Shown here: positions 35,408 through 43,531 of the stretch, one piece after another
Layout of the letters: every line of letters begins with the position of its first letter
How positions within the stretch are numbered: the first letter of the stretch is position 1
Source: an uncultured Oscillospiraceae bacterium
GTDB lineage: Bacteria; Bacillota; Clostridia; Oscillospirales; Acutalibacteraceae
DNA length: 59,661 nt
NCBI GenBank assembly: GCA_900555015.1
Contig: USJL01000010.1
Location: forward strand, 1 to 59,661
Direction of reading: 5' to 3'
Notes under the pieces: model-generated
The model's input: the letters and a program-made list of their open reading frames with translations, nothing else
What the model was told of the DNA's origin: nothing
The model's database searches: none
Program-made: the position numbers and the translations under genes

Positions 35408-36274
35408 TTATGCTACAGCATTAATTGAATTAACAATAGCCTCTGCAGGAGCGGCATCAATAATTACATAATTAAGTCCGCCGTTAATAAGGTCTTGAAC
35501 AGCAAGAGAGCCGTTTGCATAACCCTTCCAAGTTGCATTAAGTGCATCAAAGCCAAAGTCTTCGCTGCCTTCAACATAAAATTGACCTGTTGTGCCGTTT
35601 TGACCGCCGATTGTTACAGAAGCATTAAAGCCTTTAAGAATAGCGTCAACATCTTCTTTTGTTGTGCAGTTATCAAATGTTGTGTCGTCTGACTTAACAA
35701 TAAGCTTTTGTGATGCTGAATAGTAAGAATCGGAAAAATCAACCTGCTGTGCTCTTTCTTCAGTTACTGTAAGACCTGCCATACCAATGTCTGCTTTGCC
35801 CTGCTGAACAGAAAGAAGAACAGCGTCAAATGCCATATCTACAATAACAAGTTCTTTACCCAACTTTTGAGCAAGAAGATTTGCAAGTTCCATATCAATA
35901 CCGTAAAACTTATCGCCCTCTTTATATTCAAAAGGCTTAAATTCTGCATTTGTTGCAACAACAAGCTGGTCTTTTGAAGCATCTTCGGCTGCTGAAGTTA
36001 CGCCTTCAGGAACACCGTCTGAGAAATACTTGTTGCAAACTTCATCAAGTTTACCGTTTTCTTTAATTTCAGCAATAAAATCATTAACCTGCTGTTTAAG
36101 TTCAGGCTGATTTTTATCAACACCGAATGCATATTCTTCATCTGAAAGAGCAATGTCAATAACTTTAACTTTGCCGTTTGTTGAATCTGTTGATTTAGAT
36201 GAGCAAGCCGCAAAAGTTGCAACGATAAGAGCAACTGCAAGAAGCACTGCCAATACTTTAGATATCTTTTTCAT
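35408..36274 (-). CDS. Amino acid ABC transporter substrate-binding lipoprotein, apparently circularly permuted
   Basis: 288 residues. Seen: a lipoprotein signal peptide with Cys24 (FAACSSK). Residues 35-87 (VIDIALSDEEYAFGVDKN through LDEVCNKYFSDG) read like the C-terminal end of a GlnH/ArtP-type protein. From residue 103 (QLVVATNAEFKPFEYKEG) the sequence reads like the usual N-terminus, continues through GIDMELANLLAQKLGKEL, GMAGLTVTEERAQQVDFS and GGQNGTTGQFYV, and stops at AEAIVNSINAVA, where the normal C-terminal part should begin. So the order is permuted rather than truncated. First gene of the importer operon. Ligand probably a polar amino acid. Confidence 0.9.
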   Translation of the reverse strand: MKKISKVLAVLLAVALIVATFAACSSKSTDSTNGKVKVIDIALSDEEYAFGVDKNQPELKQQVNDFIAEIKENGKLDEVCNKYFSDGVPEGVTSAAEDASKDQLVVATNAEFKPFEYKEGDKFYGIDMELANLLAQKLGKELVIVDMAFDAVLLSVQQGKADIGMAGLTVTEERAQQVDFSDSYYSASQKLIVKSDDTTFDNCTTKEDVDAILKGFNASVTIGGQNGTTGQFYVEGSEDFGFDALNATWKGYANGSLAVQDLINGGLNYVIIDAAPAEAIVNSINAVA

Positions 36275-36304
36275 AAATATTCTCCTTATTTAATATGATT
36301 TTTA

Positions 36305-36333
36305 ATTATAATACAGTGATATACAAATTGCAA
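36305..36333 (-). promoter_or_regulatory. Promoter of the amino acid importer operon
   Basis: Leftward -35 TTGCAA (36328-36333), 17-base spacer, perfect -10 TATAAT (36305-36310), 30 bases before the start. Confidence 0.75.
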
Positions 36334-36341
36334 GGGAATTA

Positions 36342-36370
36342 TTGAATATTTATGCAATATGTGATAATAT
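36342..36370 (+). promoter_or_regulatory. Promoter of the GNAT-trmO unit
   Basis: -35 TTGAAT (36342-36347), 17-base spacer, -10 TAATAT (36365-36370). Confidence 0.5.
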
Positions 36371-36385
36371 AAACACGGTGATAAT

Positions 36386-36805
36386 ATGATTAATGTTAAA
36401 TGTTACAACAACCTGCCCCAAGAGGCAAAAGATATAAGAATAGCCGTTTTTAACAAAGAGCAAGGATTTAAAAACGAATTTGACAACACAGATAATTACG
36501 CTTACCATTTTGTTTTATACAAAGACGGCGTGCCTGTGGGCGTTGGCAGATTATTTACAGAGGACAACGGCGAAACCTACCACATTGGCAGAGTTGCCGT
36601 ATTGAAGGAATACCGAAAATACCATTTGGGTTCCGCCATAATGGAAGAAATGATTAAAAAAGCCAAAGAATTACACGGCAAAAAAATTGTGCTTTCCGCA
36701 CAATGCAGAGTTGAACAATTTTACGAAAAATTAGGATTTAAAAAGCATGGCGATATTTACTATGACGAATTTTGCCCACACATTCAAATGGAATATATTA
36801 TATAA
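36386..36805 (+). CDS. GNAT family N-acetyltransferase (ElaA-like)
   Basis: 139 residues. Seen: N-terminal IRIAVFNKEQGF, as in ElaA-type GNATs, then GRLFTEDNGETYHIGRVAVL and the acetyl-CoA loop EYRKYHLGSAIMEEM, then VEQFYEKLGFKKHG near the end. Acceptor unknown. A GGTGAT ribosome site precedes ATG 36386. The trmO gene follows by 11 bases. Confidence 0.9.
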   Translation: MINVKCYNNLPQEAKDIRIAVFNKEQGFKNEFDNTDNYAYHFVLYKDGVPVGVGRLFTEDNGETYHIGRVAVLKEYRKYHLGSAIMEEMIKKAKELHGKKIVLSAQCRVEQFYEKLGFKKHGDIYYDEFCPHIQMEYII

Positions 36806-36816
36806 TAGTTTTAAAT

Positions 36817-37497
36817 ATGGAAATAAATAAAATTGCAACAATAAAAACCGATTTTGATTCTAAATTCGGAATACCCAGGCAAAGCGGCAGAATATGCACG
36901 GCACAAGGAACAATAGTATTTGAAAAAGATTTTCAAAATCCTGATTTCATTAAAGATATAGAACAATTCTCACACCTTTGGTTAATTTGGGGATTCAGTG
37001 AAAACAAAAACGCAAAAATTCACCCAACAGTTAGACCGCCGAGACTTGGAGGCAATAAACGAGTAGGTGTTTTTGCAAGTCGCTCTCCTTTTCGCCCCAA
37101 CAGTTTGGGTATGTCGTGTGTAAAACTTGACAATATCATAAAAAGCGAAAATGGGTTTGAACTGATTGTTTCCGGTGTTGATTTGCTAAACAATACTCCT
37201 ATTTATGACATAAAGCCTTATATTCCCTACACCGATTGTATTTGCAATGCAAAAGGCGGCTATGCCGAAGAAAACAAAGATTACAGGCTTACGGTAAATT
37301 TTCAAAACGAATTGCTAAATATAATTCCTAAAAATAAACAGCAAACCGTTTTTGATTTGCTTGCAGATGACCCAAGACCGTCATACCAGCATGACAGCAA
37401 CAGAATTTACGGTTTTGATTTTGCCGGATATAACATTAAATTTAAAGTTAACGAAAATATTTTAACCGTTACTTCAGTTACCAAAAACAAAATATAA
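36817..37497 (+). CDS. trmO: tRNA (adenine37-N6)-methyltransferase TrmO (TsaA family)
   Basis: 226 residues from ATG 36817. TrmO uses S-adenosylmethionine to methylate N6 of t6A37 in tRNAs reading ACY codons. Seen: the IATIKTDFDSKFGIPRQSG start, FSHLWLIWGF, VRPPRLGG, VFASRSPFRPNSLGMS and the C-terminal DPRPSY motif, which together define the family. The frame is open 45 bases further upstream but from a TTG inside the GNAT gene. No clear ribosome site, so it probably relies on coupling with the GNAT gene. Confidence 0.93.
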   Translation: MEINKIATIKTDFDSKFGIPRQSGRICTAQGTIVFEKDFQNPDFIKDIEQFSHLWLIWGFSENKNAKIHPTVRPPRLGGNKRVGVFASRSPFRPNSLGMSCVKLDNIIKSENGFELIVSGVDLLNNTPIYDIKPYIPYTDCICNAKGGYAEENKDYRLTVNFQNELLNIIPKNKQQTVFDLLADDPRPSYQHDSNRIYGFDFAGYNIKFKVNENILTVTSVTKNKI

Positions 37498-37505
37498 CCA
37501 AAGCA

Positions 37506-37534
37506 AAAAGGGTTGGATAAAATCCAACCCTTTT
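37506..37534. terminator. Bidirectional terminator
   Basis: AAAAGGGTTGGAT / ATCCAACCCTTTT, a 13-bp perfect stem with a 3-base loop, between trmO and the ferredoxin gene. Confidence 0.9.
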
Positions 37535-37565
37535 ATTATAAATTTAACTAATAATAAACTAAAAA

Positions 37566-37736
37566 TTAGTCAAGTGAAGGAGCACCTACAGGGCAAACAC
37601 CTGCGCAAGTACCGCATTCAATGCAAGTATCTGCATCGATTTCGAATTTGCCGTCTCCTTCTGAAATAGCGCTTACAGGACATTCTGCTGCACATGCGCC
37701 GCAAGAAATGCAATCATCAGAAATTTTATATGCCAT
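37566..37736 (-). CDS. 2[4Fe-4S] ferredoxin
   Basis: 56 residues from ATG 37736, chosen because GGAGGTG lies upstream. Seen: two cluster motifs, CISCGACAAECP and CIECGTCAGVCP, in the clostridial ferredoxin layout. A small cytoplasmic electron carrier, likely partner of PFOR and hydrogenases (inference). Single gene with its own promoter. Confidence 0.97.
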   Translation of the reverse strand: MAYKISDDCISCGACAAECPVSAISEGDGKFEIDADTCIECGTCAGVCPVGAPSLD

Positions 37737-37770
37737 TCCGAAACACCTCCATTCACCAATCTTTACACAC

Positions 37771-37799
37771 ATAATACATCATTAAAAGTTAATTTGCAA
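37771..37799 (-). promoter_or_regulatory. Promoter of the ferredoxin gene
   Basis: Leftward -35 TTGCAA (37794-37799), 17-base spacer, -10 TATTAT (37771-37776). Confidence 0.65.
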
Positions 37800-37822
37800 G
37801 TAAAAAGTGCGGTTAGGCAACG

Positions 37823-38695
37823 CTAATTTTTTTCCAGGTGTTTTAAGGCTTCAGCTTCCTTTTTTGATAAGCCCTGGTGCCTGCCGTCCTTAACAACAAA
37901 AACTTCGCCCCTGTCAAATGTAACAGGTGCTCCGTCCTCATATCTGTCAAGTTTCACCTTTAACTTACCGGTAAGAAGAGCAACGTCCACAACAACGCCT
38001 CTGCCCTCTTTTGTATCAACAACAGCACCCTTTCTGGGTGTTATTTTTTGCAATTCTTCATACGAATGCTGTTCATATTTAAGGCAGCACATAAGCCTGC
38101 CGCATGTGCCGCTGATTTTGCCCGGAGAAAGACTTAAACCCTGTTCCTTTGCCATTTTAATTGAAACAGAATGAAAATCATTTAAAAAAGTTGAGCAACA
38201 AAACGGTCTGCCGCACACACCTAAACCGCCAAGCATTCTTGCTTCATCCCTAACGCCTATTTGGCGAAGTTCTATTCTTGCATGGAAAGTGCTTGCCAAG
38301 TCCTTAACAAGTTCTCTGAAATCAACTCTGCCGTCGGAAGTAAAATAGAAAATAATTTTACTTCTGTCAAAGGCATATTCCACTTCTGTTAAGCTCATAT
38401 CCAAACCGTGTTTTTCGATTTTTTTAAGACAAACGGAATAAGCCTCTTTCTCTTTAACTTTATTTTCCTTAACTGTTTTAATATCCGCCTCTGTTGCAAG
38501 CCTGATAACAGGTTTTAAAGGTGAAACAATTTCATCATCCTTAACCTGTTTAATATTTTCACCTGCAATTCCGCATTCAACGCCGTGAGCTGTTTCTACA
38601 ATAACATAATCACCGCATTTAATATCTAATCCGTTAGGAGCAAAATAATATAATTTACCGTTTTCTTTAAAACGAACTCCTGTAACTTCCGTCAT
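37823..38695 (-). CDS. yaaT: RicT/YaaT, PSP1-domain protein
   Basis: 290 residues. Seen: the PSP1 core with VEYAFDRSKIIFYFTSDGRVDFR, IELRQIGVRDEARMLGG and the cysteine segments LGVCGRPFCCSTF and GTCGRLMCCLKYEQ. Known: in Bacillus, YaaT joins YlbF and YmcA in an iron-sulfur complex that affects mRNA processing and the sporulation phosphorelay. Only YaaT is present here. It ends the darA-holB-yaaT unit, 12 bases after holB. ATG 38695 has GGAGGAT upstream. Confidence 0.95.
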   Translation of the reverse strand: MTEVTGVRFKENGKLYYFAPNGLDIKCGDYVIVETAHGVECGIAGENIKQVKDDEIVSPLKPVIRLATEADIKTVKENKVKEKEAYSVCLKKIEKHGLDMSLTEVEYAFDRSKIIFYFTSDGRVDFRELVKDLASTFHARIELRQIGVRDEARMLGGLGVCGRPFCCSTFLNDFHSVSIKMAKEQGLSLSPGKISGTCGRLMCCLKYEQHSYEELQKITPRKGAVVDTKEGRGVVVDVALLTGKLKVKLDRYEDGAPVTFDRGEVFVVKDGRHQGLSKKEAEALKHLEKN

Positions 38696-38707
38696 TAATA
38701 TATCCTC

Positions 38708-39694
38708 CTACCTGCCCACAGCTTGCCTGAATGTGTAGCAGATTTTTGTTAATAATAGTGCATTGTTGGCATTTTTTTGAACCATTTCGATAATATCATC
38801 GGATTTATTGTAAAGTGCCAGCAATTTAGAATCGGTATACTTGTTACGCAATAAAGAAACCAGTTCTTTTCTGCCGGAAAGACATTCGCCTGTTTTATTA
38901 TAAACAAGTGCGTCCCTAAAAACAGTTTTAAGCATTGAAAGCGCAGTAACAAGCTCCCCACGGTCTTTGCCGAAAACGCTTAAACTTTTCATTAATTCAT
39001 ATTCATTGGTTGCCGTTATAGCAGTTCCGATATTATTAACCGATTCAATAATTTTTTGCATTTTGCCGCCGGAAATACTTTCAGCAGCCTTGCCTATATT
39101 CCCTTTAAAAGCACAAACAGCCTCAAGAGCGGTGTTATAATCAACATCCTCGCTGTGAGATACAATATATTCGGCACCCGATTTTTCGTCAACGCTCTCT
39201 AAACTAAAAACAACAGACCTGGAAAGAACGGTTTCCAGCATCATTGTTCTGCTGACCGCCGTTAAAATAAAAACAACATATTCAGGCGGTTCTTCCAAAA
39301 CTTTAAGCAAAGCATTTTGTGCACTGCCGTTCATACAATGGGCGTTTCCCAATATGTAAACTTTATAATCAGCCTCATTCGGCGCCATATAAACATCATT
39401 AATTACATCACGCACCGTATCTACATGAAAAGAATTTGCAGTACCGGGAGCAGAATATTCATAAATATCCGGATGAATTTGCTTTTGTGCCTTATTACAC
39501 TGAGAACAAGAATAGCATGGCTTTTCGCCATCGCTTCTACACACCAAAGCAGCGGCAATTTCACGGGCAAGGGTTCGCTTGCCAATGCCCTCCTCACCTT
39601 CAATTATAATAGCATGAGGAAGCCTTGAAGATGCCAACAAAGCCGATATTTGATTTTTAACATTTTCATTTCCTAAAAAAAATTTAAAATTCAT
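38708..39694 (-). CDS. holB: DNA polymerase III subunit delta'
   Basis: 328 residues, an AAA+ clamp-loader subunit that helps load the sliding clamp. Seen: GEEGIGKRT at 33-41, a zinc module with Cys52, 60, 63 and 66, and NALLKVLEEPPEYVVFIL with the sensor region following, as in DnaX/HolB. The C-terminal collar domain is recognisable by position only. It starts 2 bases after the darA stop and lacks a strong ribosome site, consistent with coupling. Confidence 0.94.
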   Translation of the reverse strand: MNFKFFLGNENVKNQISALLASSRLPHAIIIEGEEGIGKRTLAREIAAALVCRSDGEKPCYSCSQCNKAQKQIHPDIYEYSAPGTANSFHVDTVRDVINDVYMAPNEADYKVYILGNAHCMNGSAQNALLKVLEEPPEYVVFILTAVSRTMMLETVLSRSVVFSLESVDEKSGAEYIVSHSEDVDYNTALEAVCAFKGNIGKAAESISGGKMQKIIESVNNIGTAITATNEYELMKSLSVFGKDRGELVTALSMLKTVFRDALVYNKTGECLSGRKELVSLLRNKYTDSKLLALYNKSDDIIEMVQKNANNALLLTKICYTFRQAVGR

Positions 39695-39696
39695 AA

Positions 39697-40020
39697 TTAA
39701 AACTTTTTAAATTCTTCTACATCTAAAACAAAGGCAACGCCGCCGTATTCTTCAACATCCACAGGTTGTTTTAAAAGTGTGCCCGTTAATGTGCTTTGCA
39801 CGCCGTGACTTTTAACAACTCTTTTTGTAACCGAGCCTTCAAGAACAGAAAGCACCTGTTCCACCTTTTCATCATCAACCCCGATTAAAATGCAAGAATG
39901 ACCGCCCTCTAAAAATTGACCTGTAGTTGAAATTTTAGTTGCCCTGAAATCAGACTTAACCAAAACCTCCATAACATTATCTACATCTTTATTTGAAACA
40001 ATACAAATGATTAATTTCAT
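39697..40020 (-). CDS. darA: Cyclic-di-AMP receptor, PII-like (DarA/YaaQ)
   Basis: 107 residues. Seen: MKLIICIVSNKDVDNVMEVL at the start, the nucleotide loop STTGQFLEGGHSCILIGVDD, and EYGGVAFVLDVEEF at the end, typical of DarA. Known: binds c-di-AMP as a trimer; the downstream partner is not established. First gene of the cluster that in Bacillus is tmk-yaaQ-yaaR-holB-yaaT; yaaR and tmk are missing here. Ribosome site GGGGTG. A leftward TATAAT lies at 40066-40071. Confidence 0.94.
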   Translation of the reverse strand: MKLIICIVSNKDVDNVMEVLVKSDFRATKISTTGQFLEGGHSCILIGVDDEKVEQVLSVLEGSVTKRVVKSHGVQSTLTGTLLKQPVDVEEYGGVAFVLDVEEFKKF

Positions 40021-40128
40021 AATATTGCACCCCTTATTTTTTACAAATTTTAAATAACTGTCAATATTATATCACCAAAAACGAAATTTTAAAATAGTTT
40101 TACAATTAATTTAAAACAAAATTAACAG

Positions 40129-41061
40129 TTAGATAACATATGCCAATGCAACAATTACGGGCATTGTTATAATTGACAAAACGCTTGACTGAGCCGCTAT
40201 TTCAGAGCCCAAAGCCGTATCATTTTCATATTTTGCCGCATACATTGCGGTATTTGTGGCTGTTGGTGCAGAGCTTGAAATAGTCATTGCGGCAAGTAAA
40301 TCGCCACGAACGCCGCAAAGTCTGAACAGCCCCATCATACAAAGCGGAATAAAAATTAAACGTAAAAAAGAAATAAAATAAATTTCTTTTTTTATAAACA
40401 TATTTTTAAAATTGGCATTTGCAAGGAATGTGCCAAACACAATCATAGCCAGCGGCGAATTAATACTACCCACAAGTTCCATTGGGTAGCTTATTATATA
40501 CGGCAGTTTAATTTTAAGCAAAAACAGCGGAATACCTATTAAAACAGATATTGAACCGGGATTTAAAATGATTTTTTTTAAATCAATTTTTGCCTTATGA
40601 CCGCTGATTTCATAAATGCCGTAGGTAAACGCAATAATATTAAAAACGCCTACATAAACCGCACAGTAAAAAACGCCTTCATCGCCGATTACGCTTTTTG
40701 CAAGTGGCAGTGCCAAAAATGCCGCATTTGAAAGCACGGTAGCATAATGATAAATACCTTTTTCAAGCAAACTGTCTCTTTTTCTGAAAGTAAGTGCCGA
40801 AACGCCCATTCCAAACAAATGAGTTGCCATGGCACACACAAATGCTATAAACAAGCCTTTAACACGCTGTGGCGTATATTCCATTGATGCAAAGGTATGA
40901 ATTATTGCCACAGGCAACACAATGTTAAAAAGCAAATCAATAACCTTTTTTGCATCTGTTTTATTAAATATTCCGGTTTTATCGGAAACAAAACCTACCC
41001 CGGCAACCACATATAATATTATAACCTGAGTAGCAATAGTTTTTAAATTATCAAGAAACAC
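40129..41061 (-). CDS. AEC family (auxin efflux carrier-like) transporter
   Basis: 310 residues, about ten membrane helices in two inverted halves. Seen: ILYVVAGVGFVSDKTGIF, LPVAIIHTFASM, VLSNAAFLALPLAKSVIG and the second half TISSSAPTATNTAMYAAKY, which is the typical AEC substrate region. Known bacterial members carry malate, malonate or other organic acids. It follows the unknown membrane gene by 4 bases and belongs to the citrate synthase unit. GTG start at 41061 with AAGGAT. Confidence 0.9.
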   Translation of the reverse strand: MFLDNLKTIATQVIILYVVAGVGFVSDKTGIFNKTDAKKVIDLLFNIVLPVAIIHTFASMEYTPQRVKGLFIAFVCAMATHLFGMGVSALTFRKRDSLLEKGIYHYATVLSNAAFLALPLAKSVIGDEGVFYCAVYVGVFNIIAFTYGIYEISGHKAKIDLKKIILNPGSISVLIGIPLFLLKIKLPYIISYPMELVGSINSPLAMIVFGTFLANANFKNMFIKKEIYFISFLRLIFIPLCMMGLFRLCGVRGDLLAAMTISSSAPTATNTAMYAAKYENDTALGSEIAAQSSVLSIITMPVIVALAYVI

Positions 41062-41065
41062 AAAT

Positions 41066-41893
41066 TTAATCCTTCTTTTGCCTAAAAATGTTAATGCCCA
41101 GCATTAATGCAAAAATGCCGGTAAAAAAGTATGCAACAGTTGAAAATGTTGCATAAGAAAATGAAACGCCAAGAGCAAACGCAATAATGCGTGGAACAAA
41201 AGCAATAACAGCCAGCACTGCATAAAGCAAAGAAAAAACACCTAAACTTTGAATATTTTTACCGTTATCATCTACCGCTTTAATAAATAAAATCCCAAAA
41301 GCAATAAAAACTGTTAATACCACATAATTAAGTAACTGTTCTTCCGCATATGTAACATCCACATTTTCGGTTAAACATGTAACCAAAGCACACAAGGGTG
41401 CCGCAGGCAAAATCAAATGAAAATATTTTAATTCCAAAAAATTATACTTATCCGTTTTAAAAGAAACACCCATTACAATAAAATAAAACGCACAAAGCAG
41501 TGATACAAAAGCAGACAGGCAAAGCGGAATTAAATAATTATACTCAACACTTGACACATTTGAAACATAATTATAAGCAAAAATAACCCTAATAATAAAA
41601 TCGGCAAACATTGAAGCACCTGCCAAAACAGCAGTAACACAAAGCGGCTTGCTGGTTTTTTCAAAAGGATTTGCCCCTGCTTTATATTCTTTACCGTAAA
41701 AGCATACCAAAACAACAACGGCAAGCAACAGCACCAAGCAATAAAACACTGCAGCAGTACCCTCGGCGCCTTTTTTTATATAACCCGTTGCTTCATCCGT
41801 ATACAAATTTAACTGCACGGTTCTTAAAACAATAATGCCTACAGTTAATAAAAACACAAGAAAACCATGTGCTTTTTTCATTGTTTTTTTCAC
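41066..41893 (-). CDS. Integral membrane protein of unknown function
   Basis: 275 residues, about seven or eight membrane helices with short loops; not recognised. Seen: a KKTMKKAHG start, a hydrophilic loop near KEYKAGANPFEKTSK, and a basic end FRQKKD. The GTG start (41893) is supported by AGGAGA 7 bases upstream. It sits between citrate synthase (11 bases upstream) and the AEC carrier (4 bases downstream) in one leftward operon, so a role in membrane or carbon-acid physiology is possible but unproven. Confidence 0.8.
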   Translation of the reverse strand: MKKTMKKAHGFLVFLLTVGIIVLRTVQLNLYTDEATGYIKKGAEGTAAVFYCLVLLLAVVVLVCFYGKEYKAGANPFEKTSKPLCVTAVLAGASMFADFIIRVIFAYNYVSNVSSVEYNYLIPLCLSAFVSLLCAFYFIVMGVSFKTDKYNFLELKYFHLILPAAPLCALVTCLTENVDVTYAEEQLLNYVVLTVFIAFGILFIKAVDDNGKNIQSLGVFSLLYAVLAVIAFVPRIIAFALGVSFSYATFSTVAYFFTGIFALMLGINIFRQKKD

Positions 41894-41904
41894 AAACCGT
41901 TCTC

Positions 41905-43272
41905 CTATCTTTCAAACAACGGTGTGTAATCTCTTTTTTGGCAAACACTTTTATATGCCGGTCTGATAATCTTGTTGCTTGTTGTTAACTCTTCAATTCT
42001 GTGAGCGCACCAACCAACAATTCTTGCGCTTGCAAAAAGCGGTGTATATAAATCCTCCGGAATTCCTAAAACTTTATAAACCAAGCCTGAATACAAGTCA
42101 ACATTTGCACAAATTTGATTATCGTTGCCTTTAAATTCACGAAGTAAATCCGGTGCAACTTTTTCAACATTTTCAAGTGTTTTAAATTCTTTTTCAAAGC
42201 CGGCGCTGCAAGCAAGATTTCTTGCGTTTTCTTTCAAAATAACGGCTCTTGGGTCTGAAACAGTGTAAACGGCATGACCCATTCCGTATATTAATCCCAA
42301 TCCGTCTCCTGCTTCTTTATTTAAAATTTTAACAAGGTAATCTTTAACCTGACCTTCATCTGTAGGATTTGAAACATTTGCCATAATTTCATTCATCATG
42401 TGTGCAACATTAATATTTGCGCCGCCGTGACGTGGTCCTTTAAGAGAGCCGAAGCCTGCGGTAATGGCAGAATAAGTATCAGTACCGCTGGATGTTAACA
42501 CACGTGTTGAGAATGCGGAGTTGTTACCACCGCCGTGATCTGCATGAAGAATAAGCATAATATCAAGCAATTTAGCCTCTTCATCTGTAAATTTTTTATC
42601 AGAACGAAGTTGATTTAAAATATATTCGGCAGTAGACTGATTTTTCTTAATCGGGTGAAGATACATACTTTTGCCGTCAAACGCTCTTCTTTTAACCTGA
42701 TAAGCCGTACTCATAATTGTAGGAACCTGAGCAATAAGCTGAAGGCTTTGACGAAGTACGTTTGGCACTGAAATATCATCCGGATTTTCGTCATAAGAAT
42801 AAAGGCACATAATACAACGGGCCATTTTATTCATAATATCTTTTGAAGCATGTTTCATAATCATATCTTCAACAAAATCTTCAGGTAATTCCCTGCAAAC
42901 GGAAATAACCTCTTGAAGTGAGGCAAGTTGGTCAACGGTAGGAAGCTGACCGAAAAGAAGAAGCCAAACAACTTCTTCAAATCCAAAACGGTTTTCTTTT
43001 TTACAATTTGCAACAATTTGATTAATATCGTATCCCCTGTAAGAAAGCTTACCTTCCTTTGGAACCTTTTCACCGTCAAGTATATAATAACCTTCAACAG
43101 AGCAGATTTTTGTTAAACCTGCCATAACGCCTGTTCCGTCTTCGTTTCTAAGTCCTCTTTTAACATGGTAACGTGAAAAATCGCCCTGTTTAATTTTGTT
43201 ATTTTTCCCTATTTCGTCGCATAAATTTGAAATAGCCTCCATAGAAATCGGAGAAATATAATTTGATGACAT
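41905..43272 (-). CDS. Citrate synthase
   Basis: 455 residues. It condenses acetyl-CoA and oxaloacetate to citrate. Seen: KLSYRGYDI and FEEVVWLLLFGQLP in the N-terminal part, ILHADHGGGNNS (His246), GPRHGGANI (His282), GMGHAVY (His333) and NVDLYSGLVY (Asp392), giving the full catalytic set. Longer N-terminus (about 40 residues) than the short bacterial type. Probably feeds glutamate synthesis in an anaerobe with an incomplete cycle (inference). Leads the operon with the membrane protein and AEC carrier. Confidence 0.96.
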   Translation of the reverse strand: MSSNYISPISMEAISNLCDEIGKNNKIKQGDFSRYHVKRGLRNEDGTGVMAGLTKICSVEGYYILDGEKVPKEGKLSYRGYDINQIVANCKKENRFGFEEVVWLLLFGQLPTVDQLASLQEVISVCRELPEDFVEDMIMKHASKDIMNKMARCIMCLYSYDENPDDISVPNVLRQSLQLIAQVPTIMSTAYQVKRRAFDGKSMYLHPIKKNQSTAEYILNQLRSDKKFTDEEAKLLDIMLILHADHGGGNNSAFSTRVLTSSGTDTYSAITAGFGSLKGPRHGGANINVAHMMNEIMANVSNPTDEGQVKDYLVKILNKEAGDGLGLIYGMGHAVYTVSDPRAVILKENARNLACSAGFEKEFKTLENVEKVAPDLLREFKGNDNQICANVDLYSGLVYKVLGIPEDLYTPLFASARIVGWCAHRIEELTTSNKIIRPAYKSVCQKRDYTPLFER

Positions 43273-43327
43273 ATATTTATCCCCCTACATATATAAAATA
43301 TAAGAATTAATATAATAATAATTTAAT

Positions 43328-43357
43328 ATTATACTCTATTTACATATTCAAAGTCAA
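43328..43357 (-). promoter_or_regulatory. Promoter of citrate synthase
   Basis: Leftward -35 TTGACT (43352-43357), 18-base spacer, perfect -10 TATAAT (43328-43333). It overlaps the ribosome site of the divergent small gene. Confidence 0.65.
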
Positions 43358-43369
43358 GGAGGGTTATTA

Positions 43370-43531
43370 TTGAAAAAAGCCGTAATTATTTTTATTGTTT
43401 TGTTTATTTTGACATTGGCAATACCTGCCGTTGCATCTTTTTCAAACACTTCAAAATCAACAAACAGCGAGCTTGCCACCATGTTTGAACAGGAGAAAGC
43501 TGATATTAGTTTGTTTCCGAATTCTCACTGA
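43370..43531 (+). CDS. Small membrane or exported peptide (53 residues), TTG start
   Basis: Not among obvious long frames. Seen: AAGGAGGG, a near-ideal ribosome site, lies 6 bases before TTG 43370. The product starts KKAVIIFIVLFILTLAIP, a signal or anchor helix, followed by a short polar Ser/Asn/Glu-rich part ending SLFPNSH. The last 26 bases overlap the 3' end of the converging gerC gene. It could be a true small membrane protein, or the stump of a longer exported (for example sporulation) protein. I do not recognise a family. Confidence 0.6.
   Translation: MKKAVIIFIVLFILTLAIPAVASFSNTSKSTNSELATMFEQEKADISLFPNSH

Noticed and set aside
43325..43352. Possible sporulation sigma-E promoter before the small gene at 43370
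   Set aside because: A TAATATT and a CATATTCA are present, but the spacing is about 12 bases, too short for sigma-E, and the DNA is so AT-rich that such matches are expected.
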